Origin: Bacillus sp. V2I10
GTDB taxonomy: Bacteria > Bacillota > Bacilli > Bacillales > Bacillaceae
Direction of reading: 5' to 3'
NCBI RefSeq assembly: GCF_030817055.1
Contig: NZ_JAUSYV010000001.1
Coordinates: 4,674,001 to 4,738,000, forward strand
Length of the DNA: 64,000 nucleotides
Numbering within the stretch: the stretch's first letter is position 1; each line of letters starts with the position of its first letter. Shown piece after piece: positions 25,301-32,740 of the stretch. Made by a program: the position numbers and the translations under genes. A model generated the notes under the pieces. It had not been told where the DNA came from, made no database searches, and worked only from the letters and a program-made list of their open reading frames with translations.

Positions 25301-25824
25301 TCAATCTCAAGCTGTTTATAAAGGAGGATAACATCATGAAGCTTATCAGCAAGCGCCTTTTCCTGACGGGTAGCATTTACTGACATCCTTTCGAGCTTCT
25401 CTTCCATATCCTGCGGCGTGAGGCAATAGCGCTTCAGTTCTGTAATCATCGACTCAATATGTTCGATAAATCCGCTTTTGCTGCTTGCTTTTGCAAAAAT
25501 TTTAAACTCCTGCTTATGCTGTTCTACAAGCTTCCGGAGCATCATTTGAATCCCTGTTCCAGAAATATGATAACGGCTGATTCCTCCGGTTTCCTGCAGA
25601 ATCCTCCAGGCCAGACGGCTGAAGCTGAATGTTTGAGCCCGCATCATCCCGTCTAAATCAGGCGTCTTGATCAGCTCATATTCAATGCCAAACGTCATTT
25701 GATCAGGCACCAAATAAACGATTGGGTCTCCCCCCGGCTGATCAAAAAGATCCATGCGGATTTCATTTAACAGCCGGTGTGATTTCCCGCTTCCAGATCT
25801 CCCTAAAACAAATCTTACTCCCAC
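22312..25824 (-). CDS. addB: AddAB helicase-nuclease subunit B
   Basis: A 1170-residue AddB, with a helicase-like N-terminal part (Walker A VLGRSGSGKSHRLL) and a C-terminal RecB-type nuclease (GRIDRVDK...LRIVDFKSSDK). An iron-sulfur cluster is predicted from Cys in MFKACAFSHY and the CTFCSFKSVC group near the end. I choose the GTG at 25824 (VGVRFVLGRSG), which follows GAGAGGGG and matches the usual N-terminus; a TTG 30 bp upstream falls in a repeat arm. AddB and AddA together form the Chi-regulated resection machine. Confidence 0.95.
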   Translation of the reverse strand: MGVRFVLGRSGSGKSHRLLNEIRMDLFDQPGGDPIVYLVPDQMTFGIEYELIKTPDLDGMMRAQTFSFSRLAWRILQETGGISRYHISGTGIQMMLRKLVEQHKQEFKIFAKASSKSGFIEHIESMITELKRYCLTPQDMEEKLERMSVNATRQEKALADKLHDVILLYKQLEIELSGTYVDSEDYLKLLAEKIAESSYIQSADIYIDGFHSFTPQEYEVITAFMNHAKSVTIALTADKPFHEHLPHELHLFRMTGMTYHKLSMLAEESKMDVDEVLVLNEMPRFIERPSLAHLERYLESRPVKPYEGKTNAVIAQAASRRSEIEGIARKIRGFVMNESYRYKDLAVLIRNIGDYQDLIEQVFRDYEIPFFIDQKRSMLNHPVIELIRSALEILNGNWRYEAVFRCIKTELLLPLEADKQEMREKMDQFENYVLSYGIQGSKWTKEERFVYRRYYSLDDEYVRTDEENEMEEMINQLRDLVVRPLHGLAQRMKGAKNGIGMAEALYLFLEELDIPLKLEQLRVEAEEAGRLIEAREHAQVWSAVTGMLDEFAEMMNEHSLSRKLFSEMIETGLEAMKFALVPPAIDQVVIASLERSRLLNVKISFVVGANDGVLPARPMEKGVLTEEDRMSLHHQGIELAPTAREQLLDESFIIYLALAGASHELYISYPLADEEGKALLPSMIIKRLRDLFPDIQTEIFINEPEELPEEEQLSFIVNEDVTISYLTSQLQAWKRSYPISSIWWDTYTYFTQQEQKETLSKVVGSLFYRNEAETLQSDISRELYGEHIQGSVSRMEMFKACAFSHYATHGLKLKERQYFRLEAPDIGQMFHSALKLISDRMHQLKLDWKDLSKDQCARLSHDAVETLAPRLQREILLSSNRHHYLKRKLVSIITRASSILSEHAKASGFAPAGLELGFGKGGPLPPIRFQLDNGCTMELIGRIDRVDKAESSKGVLLRIVDFKSSDKALNLAEVYYGLALQMLTYLDVIITHSKSWLGVEATPAGVLYFHVHDPMIQTASQLPQDKIEEEIFKKFKMKGLLLGDEEAVRLMDQTLDSGLSKIVSAGLKKDGGFRSDSAIASEGEFDLLRGHVRSIFQSIGTDITNGVVDIAPYKMKEKVPCTFCSFKSVCQFDQSLAENQYRMLKDDKNDVILTRLRNEAGGEENDTETK

Positions 25825-25841
25825 ATTCAGGACCCCTCTCT

Positions 25842-25962
25842 TAGAAAAGCGCAAGCGCCTTGTTTAGCTCCGGCTTGCAGATAAGGATCCGACAGAAAAG
25901 TCCTGGTTGGACTTTTTTTGGCGGAGCCTTATCTGGCCGGGGAGTTAGGCGATCCGCTTGCC
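25842..25962. repeat. AAGCGCAAGCGCC stem-loop repeat upstream of addB
   Basis: AGAAAAGCGCAAGCGCCTTG on the left is related to the 18495 copy. GGCTTGCAGATAAGG and CCTTATCTGGCCGGGG make inner stems, and TTAGGCGATCCGCTTGCC closes the right side. A further short AAGCGCAAGCGC piece lies at about 25994. It occupies the likely promoter region of addB. Confidence 0.6.
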
Positions 25963-26056
25963 ATCAATGATCAAAATTTTATCCTTTCCTATGACAAGCG
26001 CAAGCGCTTTGACCTTACTCAGGTCTTCATCCTTTTCTCTTTTCTTATCTTTAAAG

Positions 26057-26088
26057 AATAAAAAGGCATACCAATATGCCTTTTTATT
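26057..26088. terminator. Bidirectional terminator
   Basis: AATAAAAAGGCATA and TATGCCTTTTTATT form a perfect stem with A and T flanks. Confidence 0.8.
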
Positions 26089-26149
26089 TTTTCATCTATT
26101 TCACTCGTATTCTCTCCCTCTATTTTACTTGAAAAGACATGGGAATACC

Positions 26150-26969
26150 ATTCCCGCACACTTGCCAAGTTTTGCAGAAACAGCAGGCGAACACCACGCT
26201 GGGCTGATGCACGTTTAGCGCAGGCAGACAGATAAGAACCCGGCTGATTTCCCTTATCAATATGGGTTTTTTGATGTCTGGCATCATCGGGCAGCTGATC
26301 AGTTCGGCCCTTGAAGCAGCTTTCAATTGGGCTGCGGTGTTTTATTTTTTTGCAGGCATGTATGCTGTTGTTACAGTTGGGATGGTATTTTTAATTGAGG
26401 AAAAAAAGAGGGGAACTGTACAAAAAAAATTCTTCTCTTCTTTAGGTTCTATTCTTCAAAACAAAAAATTGCTGTTATGTTATCTCCTTACATTCGTAAT
26501 GCTTATGTCTTTTGTCGCTTACTATGAAGGGATTCACAGAGAATACGGCGGAACTGTTTCAAATGAGGCTTTGTTTTGGAGCAAAGCAGCAGGATTAACC
26601 GGGGTATTCTTCTCGCTCATCAGTGTTAAGTTGATTATAAAATACGGGAAACTGACTATTGTCAGGTATGCATTGATTGGAATGATCCTTTCATTTATCT
26701 TTACATTTTCAAGCACGAACCTTTACATGTCAGCTGGACTTTCTGTCTTATACACAGCATCGCTTTCTGTTTGTATACCTGCGGTCATTTCACTTATCGG
26801 CGAATACGGAGGCCGTGACAGTGCAACTGCCGTATCCCTCTATTCATTTCTGCTTTTAGCCGGTGCAAGCTTAGGCCCTTTAATTGCTGGCATCTTCTCT
26901 TTTCATGAAATTCTGTTTATATTCTCAGTCTTATACAGCATAGCCGTTCTTTTTACAATCAGAAAATAG
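26150..26969 (+). pseudogene. MFS transporter, 5' part lost and frameshifted
   Basis: From about 26208 to the TAA at 26969 the plus strand encodes an MFS C-terminal half. MGFLMSGIIGQLISSALEAA and AAVFYFFAGMYAVVTVGMVF are followed by a cytoplasmic loop EEKKRGTVQKK and six more membrane segments, ending VLFTIRK. Just upstream a different frame reads HLPSFAETAGEHHAGLM, which looks like the preceding MFS loop (PSYxAE), indicating a frameshift. The first five or so membrane segments are missing. The remaining frame of about 235 residues starting at 26262 has no good ribosome binding site. It ends 3 bp from the convergent signal peptidase stop. Confidence 0.65.
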
Positions 26970-26971
26970 GT

Positions 26972-27475
26972 TCACTCTTTCACTTTCCCGATCACATCAT
27001 CCTGGCTGATCAATCCGAATTGGCGGCTGTCACGGCTTACGAGACGATTATCCCCCAAAACAAAAAGATAGCCTTCTGGAATTGTTTTTCTTCCGGTGAT
27101 TTCTTTTAATGTAAAGTTCCCTGTTAATTTGCCGAAAGGAGTCCCTTTTTTCTGCGACTTCAAATATGGTTCTTCCATAGCTTTGCCATTGACGAACAGC
27201 TTATCGTTTTTATATTCGAGTTCATCCCCGGGCAAACCGATCACTCTTTTGATATAAGCATCTTCTCCGCCCGGTGCTTTAAACACAACGATATCAAAAC
27301 GCTTGAAATCAAACAGGCGGTGATTTACCTTATTTATGGACAGCAGATGTCCGGCTGTTAAAGTGGGCTGCATGGAAACACCCTCTACCTTGTAATCAAC
27401 GAAAACGAGATTTTTTATGGTAATAATGAGCAAGAAAGTGATGACAGTTGAAAAAAACCAGTATCTTTTTCTCAT
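26972..27475 (-). CDS. sipV: Signal peptidase I (SipV-like)
   Basis: A 167-residue type I signal peptidase of the Gram-positive P-type. One N-terminal membrane anchor (residues 6-26, FFSTVITFLLIITIKNLVFV) is followed by the catalytic Ser in GVSMQPTL (about residue 34), the Lys general base in DAYIKRVIGLPGDE (about residue 76) and the box E motif GDNRLVSRDSRQFG. It removes signal peptides from secreted pre-proteins at the outer membrane face. In B. subtilis sipV lies in the same place beside yhjE and addB, which supports the symbol. GGGGGAG precedes the ATG. yhjE ends 18 bp upstream, so the two may form an operon. Confidence 0.88.
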   Translation of the reverse strand: MRKRYWFFSTVITFLLIITIKNLVFVDYKVEGVSMQPTLTAGHLLSINKVNHRLFDFKRFDIVVFKAPGGEDAYIKRVIGLPGDELEYKNDKLFVNGKAMEEPYLKSQKKGTPFGKLTGNFTLKEITGRKTIPEGYLFVLGDNRLVSRDSRQFGLISQDDVIGKVKE

Positions 27476-27493
27476 CTTAACTCCCCCGTAAAT

Positions 27494-28111
27494 TTAATGA
27501 TCTCTTTTCTTCTCAAGCATTTTTACATTCAGGCGCTTTTCGAGCTGCTTGCCGATGAACCACAATAAAAAAATCACAACAACGGCAATGACCGTTCTTT
27601 CAGGCTGCGTTATCATAGCCCGCAAATCGTAGCCGATGAAACTGATCAAAAAGATCATCACAAACTTTCCGGAGAGCACAGCCAAACTGAATTGCCAAAT
27701 ACTCACCTTGGACAGTCCTGCTACGATATTAACTGCTGCAGAGGGCGTAAACGGGAAGCAAAGCAGTAAAAACAAAGGACCAAACCCGTGCCTCTCAAGC
27801 CACCCCATCATTCTCTGCACAGTCGCGTTCCGGCTGAAAATCCTGAAGAACCTCTCCTGTCCGTATTTACGTATGATCAAAAACAAGATGATTGCCCCAA
27901 GACAGCTGCCAATCCAAGAATAAATAAAACCAAACCACAGACCAAACGAATTGGCATTGGCTACAACAAAAACCACTAACGGCAAAAACGGCAGAAATGC
28001 TTCAAGCAAAGGCAGGCCTATGCCGAGCAGCGGGCCAAACGAACGGTAATCTTTGAAAAATTCCATCATTCTTTCCATTGTAAAATAATCCAGAAACGCC
28101 TCGAGTTCCAT
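27494..28111 (-). CDS. yhjE: TVP38/TMEM64 (DedA-like) membrane protein YhjE
   Basis: A 205-residue polytopic membrane protein of the TVP38/TMEM64/SNARE-associated family. The conserved core reads FLPLVVFVVANANSFGLWFG, LGAIILFLIIRKYGQERFF, and the Gly/Pro-rich re-entrant motif FGPLFLLLCFPFTPSAAVNI. These proteins are thought to take part in lipid scrambling or envelope maintenance; the exact role of YhjE is not settled. AAGGAGC precedes the ATG. The gene order with sipV and yhjD matches B. subtilis. Confidence 0.85.
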   Translation of the reverse strand: MELEAFLDYFTMERMMEFFKDYRSFGPLLGIGLPLLEAFLPFLPLVVFVVANANSFGLWFGFIYSWIGSCLGAIILFLIIRKYGQERFFRIFSRNATVQRMMGWLERHGFGPLFLLLCFPFTPSAAVNIVAGLSKVSIWQFSLAVLSGKFVMIFLISFIGYDLRAMITQPERTVIAVVVIFLLWFIGKQLEKRLNVKMLEKKRDH

Positions 28112-28294
28112 GCGGTAAGCTCCTTATATCTTTATCTATGCTATTATTTTACACGTTTGTGTAAAGACTTTAAACATAGAGGGGTATATTGCGGTGCGAG
28201 GCATGCATAAAACAGTCTTGCATTTCATAAGCTGATAAAGTAAAATAAAATCGAACATACGTTCTTTTTATAATGTTGAAGCGAGGTTTTTTTG

Positions 28295-28657
28295 ATGACG
28301 AGAATTCCCTCAGACCTTCGAGATGCAATTGAAATGTCCATTTACCTCCCGATGACCATTTCCATATTCAACCGGGACTTATCTATCATTGAACAAAGTC
28401 CATTCAAGCTTAAACAGCCCTATCTTAACATCGTGGAAGAATCACTCAAGCTTGCACAAAAGGATCTGACAGTCGTACGCCATGAACTGAAAAAAAACAG
28501 CATTAAAGTCAGCCAGGTACAAAGAGATGAAGCATTTACCATGTATTCATTCATCTTTAAAGGCTACGAGGAGCAGCACAATTATTTTAATCCCCGAATA
28601 CGCAATAAAGTATGCGAACTGATGGAGGATTATTTATTTAAAGTCATAAAAAAGTAA
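28295..28657 (+). CDS. yhjD: YhjD family protein
   Basis: A 120-residue soluble protein, MTRIPSDLRDAIEMSIYLPM and on to DYLFKVIKK, that I assign to the YhjD family by length, sequence character and position between yhjE and comK. No catalytic motif is visible; it is predicted mostly helical. I use the ATG at 28295 preceded by GCGAGG, one codon after a possible TTG. It converges with comK, the two stop codons being adjacent. The function is unknown. Confidence 0.75.
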   Translation: MTRIPSDLRDAIEMSIYLPMTISIFNRDLSIIEQSPFKLKQPYLNIVEESLKLAQKDLTVVRHELKKNSIKVSQVQRDEAFTMYSFIFKGYEEQHNYFNPRIRNKVCELMEDYLFKVIKK

Positions 28658-29230
28658 TTAGTGCTTGTTCAGCTCACGAATGATTTGTTCGTAGATGAGG
28701 TTTGTCTGCTTTTCCTTTGGAAACAGCAGCAGGTTCATTTTACGATGCTCTTCTTCGATACGGGCTGTAATGATCGTGCGCAGCTGTGCTGTCCGGTATA
28801 ATTGATTTTCAAAAGAAGTTGAAGATACTGAAATCGTCTCACTGCTCCCATTTGTAAAGAAGATTTCTGTATTATCAAAATCAGCAGCTGCATATTGAAG
28901 AATGTGTGCATGCGAAATCCATGCGCATTGTCTTCTTGAAGAAGAAGACGTTGGAAAGAAAAACATATAATTCCCCGGATCAATGACAATCGGAGGTTTA
29001 TGTGTAATCCCCATTAGATCTTTCGTGCCGGCTTTGCGGCCTTCATAACTGGAACCGAAATAAGAGCAGCTGCGGTTTACAATATCCTGAGGACTGAGCT
29101 TCACAAACAGCTCTTTCTCTACCTCAATCACTTTCGAATACAGCCTTCCTCTGTGCACCTCAGGCAAGATCGCCATCGTAAATCTGTTTGCTATGTAGTT
29201 ATCTAAATACTCTTCTTGCTCATTTCCCAA
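28658..29230 (-). CDS. comK: Competence transcription factor ComK
   Basis: A 190-residue ComK, the master activator of late competence (DNA uptake) genes in Bacillus. The conserved core reads IVNRSCSYFGSSYEGRKAGT, THKPPIVIDPGNYMFFFPTS and CAWISHAHI, followed by SFENQLYRTAQLRTIITARI. The likely start is a TTG at 29230, after GAGGTGAAAAC, giving MGNEQEEYLD. The ORF is complete and the DNA-binding core looks intact. It is monocistronic and converges with yhjD. Many Bacillaceae carry comK without being readily transformable, so competence itself is not shown. Confidence 0.93.
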   Translation of the reverse strand: MGNEQEEYLDNYIANRFTMAILPEVHRGRLYSKVIEVEKELFVKLSPQDIVNRSCSYFGSSYEGRKAGTKDLMGITHKPPIVIDPGNYMFFFPTSSSSRRQCAWISHAHILQYAAADFDNTEIFFTNGSSETISVSSTSFENQLYRTAQLRTIITARIEEEHRKMNLLLFPKEKQTNLIYEQIIRELNKH

Positions 29231-29356
29231 AAGTTTTCACCTCTTCAATTATATAGGATTATAGAACTATTTTTAATCTAGCATATTCACCCCTTTTTTT
29301 CTACAATTTTACAATATTTTAACAAGGTGAGGAAATAAATATAGAGGGAAACAAAG

Positions 29357-30586
29357 TTATGTTGAAACTTGATGCTCCCTATTATGTTTTCTTGATTTCT
29401 GGTAAGCTGCGCTTTCTGCAGCAGATATCATACCTCCAATGAAAAGCAAAATGGACGACATGATAAAGACGGCCCTAAGGTCCGCTTGTCTGGCAACATA
29501 GCCTGCTGCTATCGGTCCTGCCACAATTCCGATTGAATAGATGGATTGATAGAATCCCATTGCCGTTTTGGATCCCGCTTTATGGTTTGTTTTGCTGACT
29601 TGGTCCAAGAGAACAGGAAAGATAAAACCAAGGGACAAACCTAATAAAGTGTGCAAAAAACAGTAAACAGCCCAATTGTTTGTGCCTCCCATCAGTAATA
29701 GGGATAAAGCTCCTAAAACAAAGCAAATGAACATTATTAAAAAGGGGTTAGAGAAGGATCTTTTTTTCAAAGCAAGCACAACAGGAGCAAGGACGTGCGG
29801 TAACATAAAAGCGATGACAAGCAGCATTATGGCTGCAGAGTGATCATTCAGGTCATTAAAATAGACGGATGAAAAACCAAAAATAGTTGTAAAGAGAACC
29901 GCGTGGGACAAGAGGGATAAAAGACTTAGTGACCACAATTTCCGCTCTTTCACCACATGCCTGACAATTTGGTCACCCTGTTTAGCTTCCCCTGTTTTAT
30001 TGTCTGTCTCCACCGAGTCAGCACTAGACAGGGATAGGACAAGGATGAGTCCGATTAAAGCAAAAATCCCACCGATCCAGAATAAGCTTGTAAAGCCTAG
30101 AACATCAGCAATCCAGCCGCTGATTGCCATGCTGATCAATTGAGAAGCTACAGTCATTGATTGTAAAATGCCCATTGCTTTTAGTGATCGGCTTTCATCA
30201 AAAGAAGAACTATACCAAATGGTCAGGACTACCCACATGGCAGCTGTAACACCCGCAAGAAACCGTCCGAAAAAGATTGGCATAAAGTCGTTCGTCAAGG
30301 CTAGCAGGATTGCGCTAATGAATGAAACTGCAAACCCGAAGGCCACCAATAACTTACTGCTGATTTTATATTTATCCGCCGCGATGCCTAATGGGAATCT
30401 GATGATTATTTGCATGATCCCATAGCTGCCCATGATTATTCCTGAGGCATAATATCCCATATCTAATACATCCAAATAAATACTGAATGTTGGGATATAA
30501 ATATACATCGAAAACCAAAAGCAAAAAACAATACTGAGAAAAACGATATGGAAATTCTGAGGCTGCCGCATTTTATCCTTGATCAC
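29357..30586 (-). CDS. MFS transporter
   Basis: A 409-residue major facilitator transporter with 12 predicted membrane segments. The first begins IVFLSIVFCFWFSMYIYIPT, and the motif A loop reads RFPLGIAADKYKISSK. A hydrophilic central loop near residues 185-215 (ETDNKTGEAKQGDQ) separates the two six-helix halves. I prefer the GTG at 30586 (VIKDKMRQPQ), preceded by GAAGGAAGG, to a start 48 bp upstream. It lies downstream of the iol operon but is separated from it by a terminator, so a link to inositol is not shown. The substrate is unknown. Confidence 0.75.
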   Translation of the reverse strand: MIKDKMRQPQNFHIVFLSIVFCFWFSMYIYIPTFSIYLDVLDMGYYASGIIMGSYGIMQIIIRFPLGIAADKYKISSKLLVAFGFAVSFISAILLALTNDFMPIFFGRFLAGVTAAMWVVLTIWYSSSFDESRSLKAMGILQSMTVASQLISMAISGWIADVLGFTSLFWIGGIFALIGLILVLSLSSADSVETDNKTGEAKQGDQIVRHVVKERKLWSLSLLSLLSHAVLFTTIFGFSSVYFNDLNDHSAAIMLLVIAFMLPHVLAPVVLALKKRSFSNPFLIMFICFVLGALSLLLMGGTNNWAVYCFLHTLLGLSLGFIFPVLLDQVSKTNHKAGSKTAMGFYQSIYSIGIVAGPIAAGYVARQADLRAVFIMSSILLFIGGMISAAESAAYQKSRKHNREHQVST

Positions 30587-30673
30587 CCTAAAACACCTTC
30601 CTTCTTCCCCTATTCCATCCCTTGGAAATTCCATGTGCTAAAGCTGATATATCTGTTTAATGTTAAAAGTCAG

Positions 30674-30705
30674 AAAAACCTGCACGCTTTTCGAATGCAT
30701 GCAGG
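30674..30705 (-). terminator. Terminator at the end of the iol operon
   Basis: CCTGCATGCATTCG...GCGTGCAGG is followed by TTTTT on the minus strand, 10 bp after the iolB stop. Confidence 0.8.
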
Positions 30706-30715
30706 CGAGGAGTAT

Positions 30716-31504
30716 TTATTTTTCCGGCCAGATTTTTGCATCGGGCGCAAGCAGCCATTTATGTTCCTCTTCCATGATTCGTTCTGTCCATGGACTGTTT
30801 TCCAGATGGCGAATCATCCAGCAGAAATACATAGCATATCCCGGTGCAGTCGCTTGAGGGTGATCAAGGTCACCTGGAATCGTAATAAAACTGTTGTGCT
30901 CAACGCGGTATGCTTCCGGTCCGACCATTGCACATCCAAAGCCTTGAGGTTTATCAAAACGGTAATAGTACACTTCTGGCTGAGCATGATGGTGAGGCGG
31001 ATAGCTAGACCATCGGCCTGGATAGGAAATGACTTCTCCTATAACAAGATTCGAATAAGGAGCACTATTATAATCAAAAATAGTCCGGATGACACGTTCT
31101 GCTGTTCCGTTCCAGACGCCTTCTCCGGCGATCGCGCTCTTGCAATCCTTCGGCGTGTATAATTTCGCTTCAAATATACGATCATTGTCTGTTTTTTGGA
31201 CTAGCACTTCGCTTGCTGAAAGCGCCGTAATCGTTACATCTACACCTTTAGGAACATGAAGACACCAAGGATCTTCTTCAAAAACGCTATCACGCTTCAT
31301 TTCCTTTGTCTTCCCACTCCATTCTATTTGAACGGCACCTTCAAGAAGCAGTATCGCTGTTTCTTGAATACTGTCGCTTAGCGTTTTCGATTTACCAGCC
31401 TGCATGGCATAAATACCGATATCCTGCATCATATCGCTGTGTTTGCCGTCGCCTTTTGTCATTTCCGTATACCCTTCTGTTAATTCACCTAATTTTTCAT
31501 ACAT
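30716..31504 (-). CDS. iolB: 5-deoxy-glucuronate isomerase
   Basis: A 262-residue cupin-type isomerase converting 5-deoxy-D-glucuronate to 2-deoxy-5-keto-D-gluconate, the fourth catabolic step of myo-inositol degradation. The metal-binding cupin motif is SSYPPHHHAQPEVYYYRF with a second set GDLDHPQATAPGYAMYF. The length fits IolB (about 270). AAGGAGGAAC precedes the ATG. The start overlaps the 3' end of the truncated aldolase gene. It is the last gene before the operon terminator. Confidence 0.93.
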   Translation of the reverse strand: MYEKLGELTEGYTEMTKGDGKHSDMMQDIGIYAMQAGKSKTLSDSIQETAILLLEGAVQIEWSGKTKEMKRDSVFEEDPWCLHVPKGVDVTITALSASEVLVQKTDNDRIFEAKLYTPKDCKSAIAGEGVWNGTAERVIRTIFDYNSAPYSNLVIGEVISYPGRWSSYPPHHHAQPEVYYYRFDKPQGFGCAMVGPEAYRVEHNSFITIPGDLDHPQATAPGYAMYFCWMIRHLENSPWTERIMEEEHKWLLAPDAKIWPEK

Positions 31505-31826
31505 GTACAGTTCCTCCTTCGATTTAGGGCACGCCCTGCACTTTGAAACATGCGCATATGACGCTTCACATTCTCAGCAGCCGCCACTATTATACGTTCA
31601 TGATAAGTAAAGTAATTATGGAAAGGTGCTAAGGGTACTTCCCCGTTCACCATGTCAATCACATGGTTAAACGTTGATGTGGCCACATTGATTTTACGGA
31701 TTCCTCGGGTAATACAGGTGCGGAAATCTTTCTCAGAAATGCCTGATCCGCCGTGCAGTACTAGCGGAATATCCACTTCCTGATTAATTTCCTCTAGACG
31801 GTCTTTACTAAAGTCATATTCGGCCT
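31489..31826 (-). pseudogene. IolJ-like class II aldolase, C-terminal fragment
   Basis: The frame beginning right at the end of iolE reads EYDFSKDRLEEINQEVDIPL, LHGGSGISEKDFRTCITRGI and KINVATSTFNHVIDMVNG, the C-terminal third of a class II ketose-bisphosphate aldolase. IolJ-type enzymes of about 290 residues cleave 6-phospho-5-dehydro-2-deoxy-D-gluconate, the last dedicated step of the pathway. The first roughly 170 residues, with two of the zinc His ligands and the catalytic Asp, are missing. The frame has no start of its own and abuts the iolE stop, so this is a deletion product that cannot be active. The tail runs into the iolB ribosome binding site. Confidence 0.75.
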
Positions 31827-31829
31827 CCT

Positions 31830-32726
31830 TTAAATCCCGCTCATTTCACGAATATACTGGCGTGCTTTCACTGCATTCTCAAAAGGATTGGCAACTGCTG
31901 GGTCCTGCTCAGCCTCAACGACAAACCATCCTTTATATTCAGCTGCACTCAACGCTTCAAACACTGGCTTGAAGTCGATTAAACCATCTCCCGGCACTGT
32001 AAATACGCCTGCTTTGACAGCCTGTAAAAAGCTCAGCTTTTCTTCACGCACTTTTTTAACAATATCGGCTCGTACATCTTTTAAGTGAACATGATGAATG
32101 CGATCCATATAGGTGCTTAAAACGGTAAGATGGTCTTCCCCTGAGAATACAAGGTGCCCTGTATCATAAAGAAGCGAAACCTTTTCAGGATCCGTTCCAG
32201 TCATTAACCGGGCAATTTCTTCTGTCGTCTGAATACCAGTACCCATGTGATGATGGTAGACAATTTTCATTCCTTTTTCCGCTGCGAGATCTCCAAGATG
32301 ATGCAAACCTTCCAATAGCAGCGTCCATTCGTTTTCTGTGAAGACTGGCTTATGATCAAACAGCGATGAATCCATTTGTCCTTGGATGCTGTTGCCTTGT
32401 TCAGATACCACAATCACTTTTGCACCCATCTCAAATAAAAAGTCACGGTGTTCTTTAAACGCATCCGCTGTTTCTTCAAATGGTTTTAATGTTAAAAAGG
32501 AGCTGAACCATGCGCTGGCAATTTCTAAACCGCGTAAAGACAATGCCTTTTTTAGTACCTTTGTGTCACGCGGATATTTATTTCCTACTTCACTTCCTGT
32601 AAATCCGGATAGCGCCATTTCACTAATACATTGCTCGAATGTCACTTCACTGCCAAGCTCAGGCATATCATCATTTGTCCAGCCGATTGGTGCAATAGCT
32701 AATTTCACTTGATTGGTTTTAAACAT
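31830..32726 (-). CDS. iolE: Inosose dehydratase
   Basis: A 298-residue TIM-barrel enzyme dehydrating scyllo-inosose to the 3D-trihydroxycyclohexane-1,2-dione. Typical features are LAIAPIGWTNDDMPELGSEV at the N-terminus, YHHHMGTGIQT, LLYDTGHLVFSG and HVHLKDVR with metal-binding Glu/Asp/His residues, and a C-terminal WFVVEAEQDP. I choose the ATG at 32726, which follows GGAGGGAACAGCA; a TTG 18 bp earlier lies over the iolD stop. It is the third step of inositol catabolism. The length agrees with B. subtilis IolE (297). Confidence 0.93.
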   Translation of the reverse strand: MFKTNQVKLAIAPIGWTNDDMPELGSEVTFEQCISEMALSGFTGSEVGNKYPRDTKVLKKALSLRGLEIASAWFSSFLTLKPFEETADAFKEHRDFLFEMGAKVIVVSEQGNSIQGQMDSSLFDHKPVFTENEWTLLLEGLHHLGDLAAEKGMKIVYHHHMGTGIQTTEEIARLMTGTDPEKVSLLYDTGHLVFSGEDHLTVLSTYMDRIHHVHLKDVRADIVKKVREEKLSFLQAVKAGVFTVPGDGLIDFKPVFEALSAAEYKGWFVVEAEQDPAVANPFENAVKARQYIREMSGI

Positions 32727-32740
32727 TGCTGTTCCCTCCG

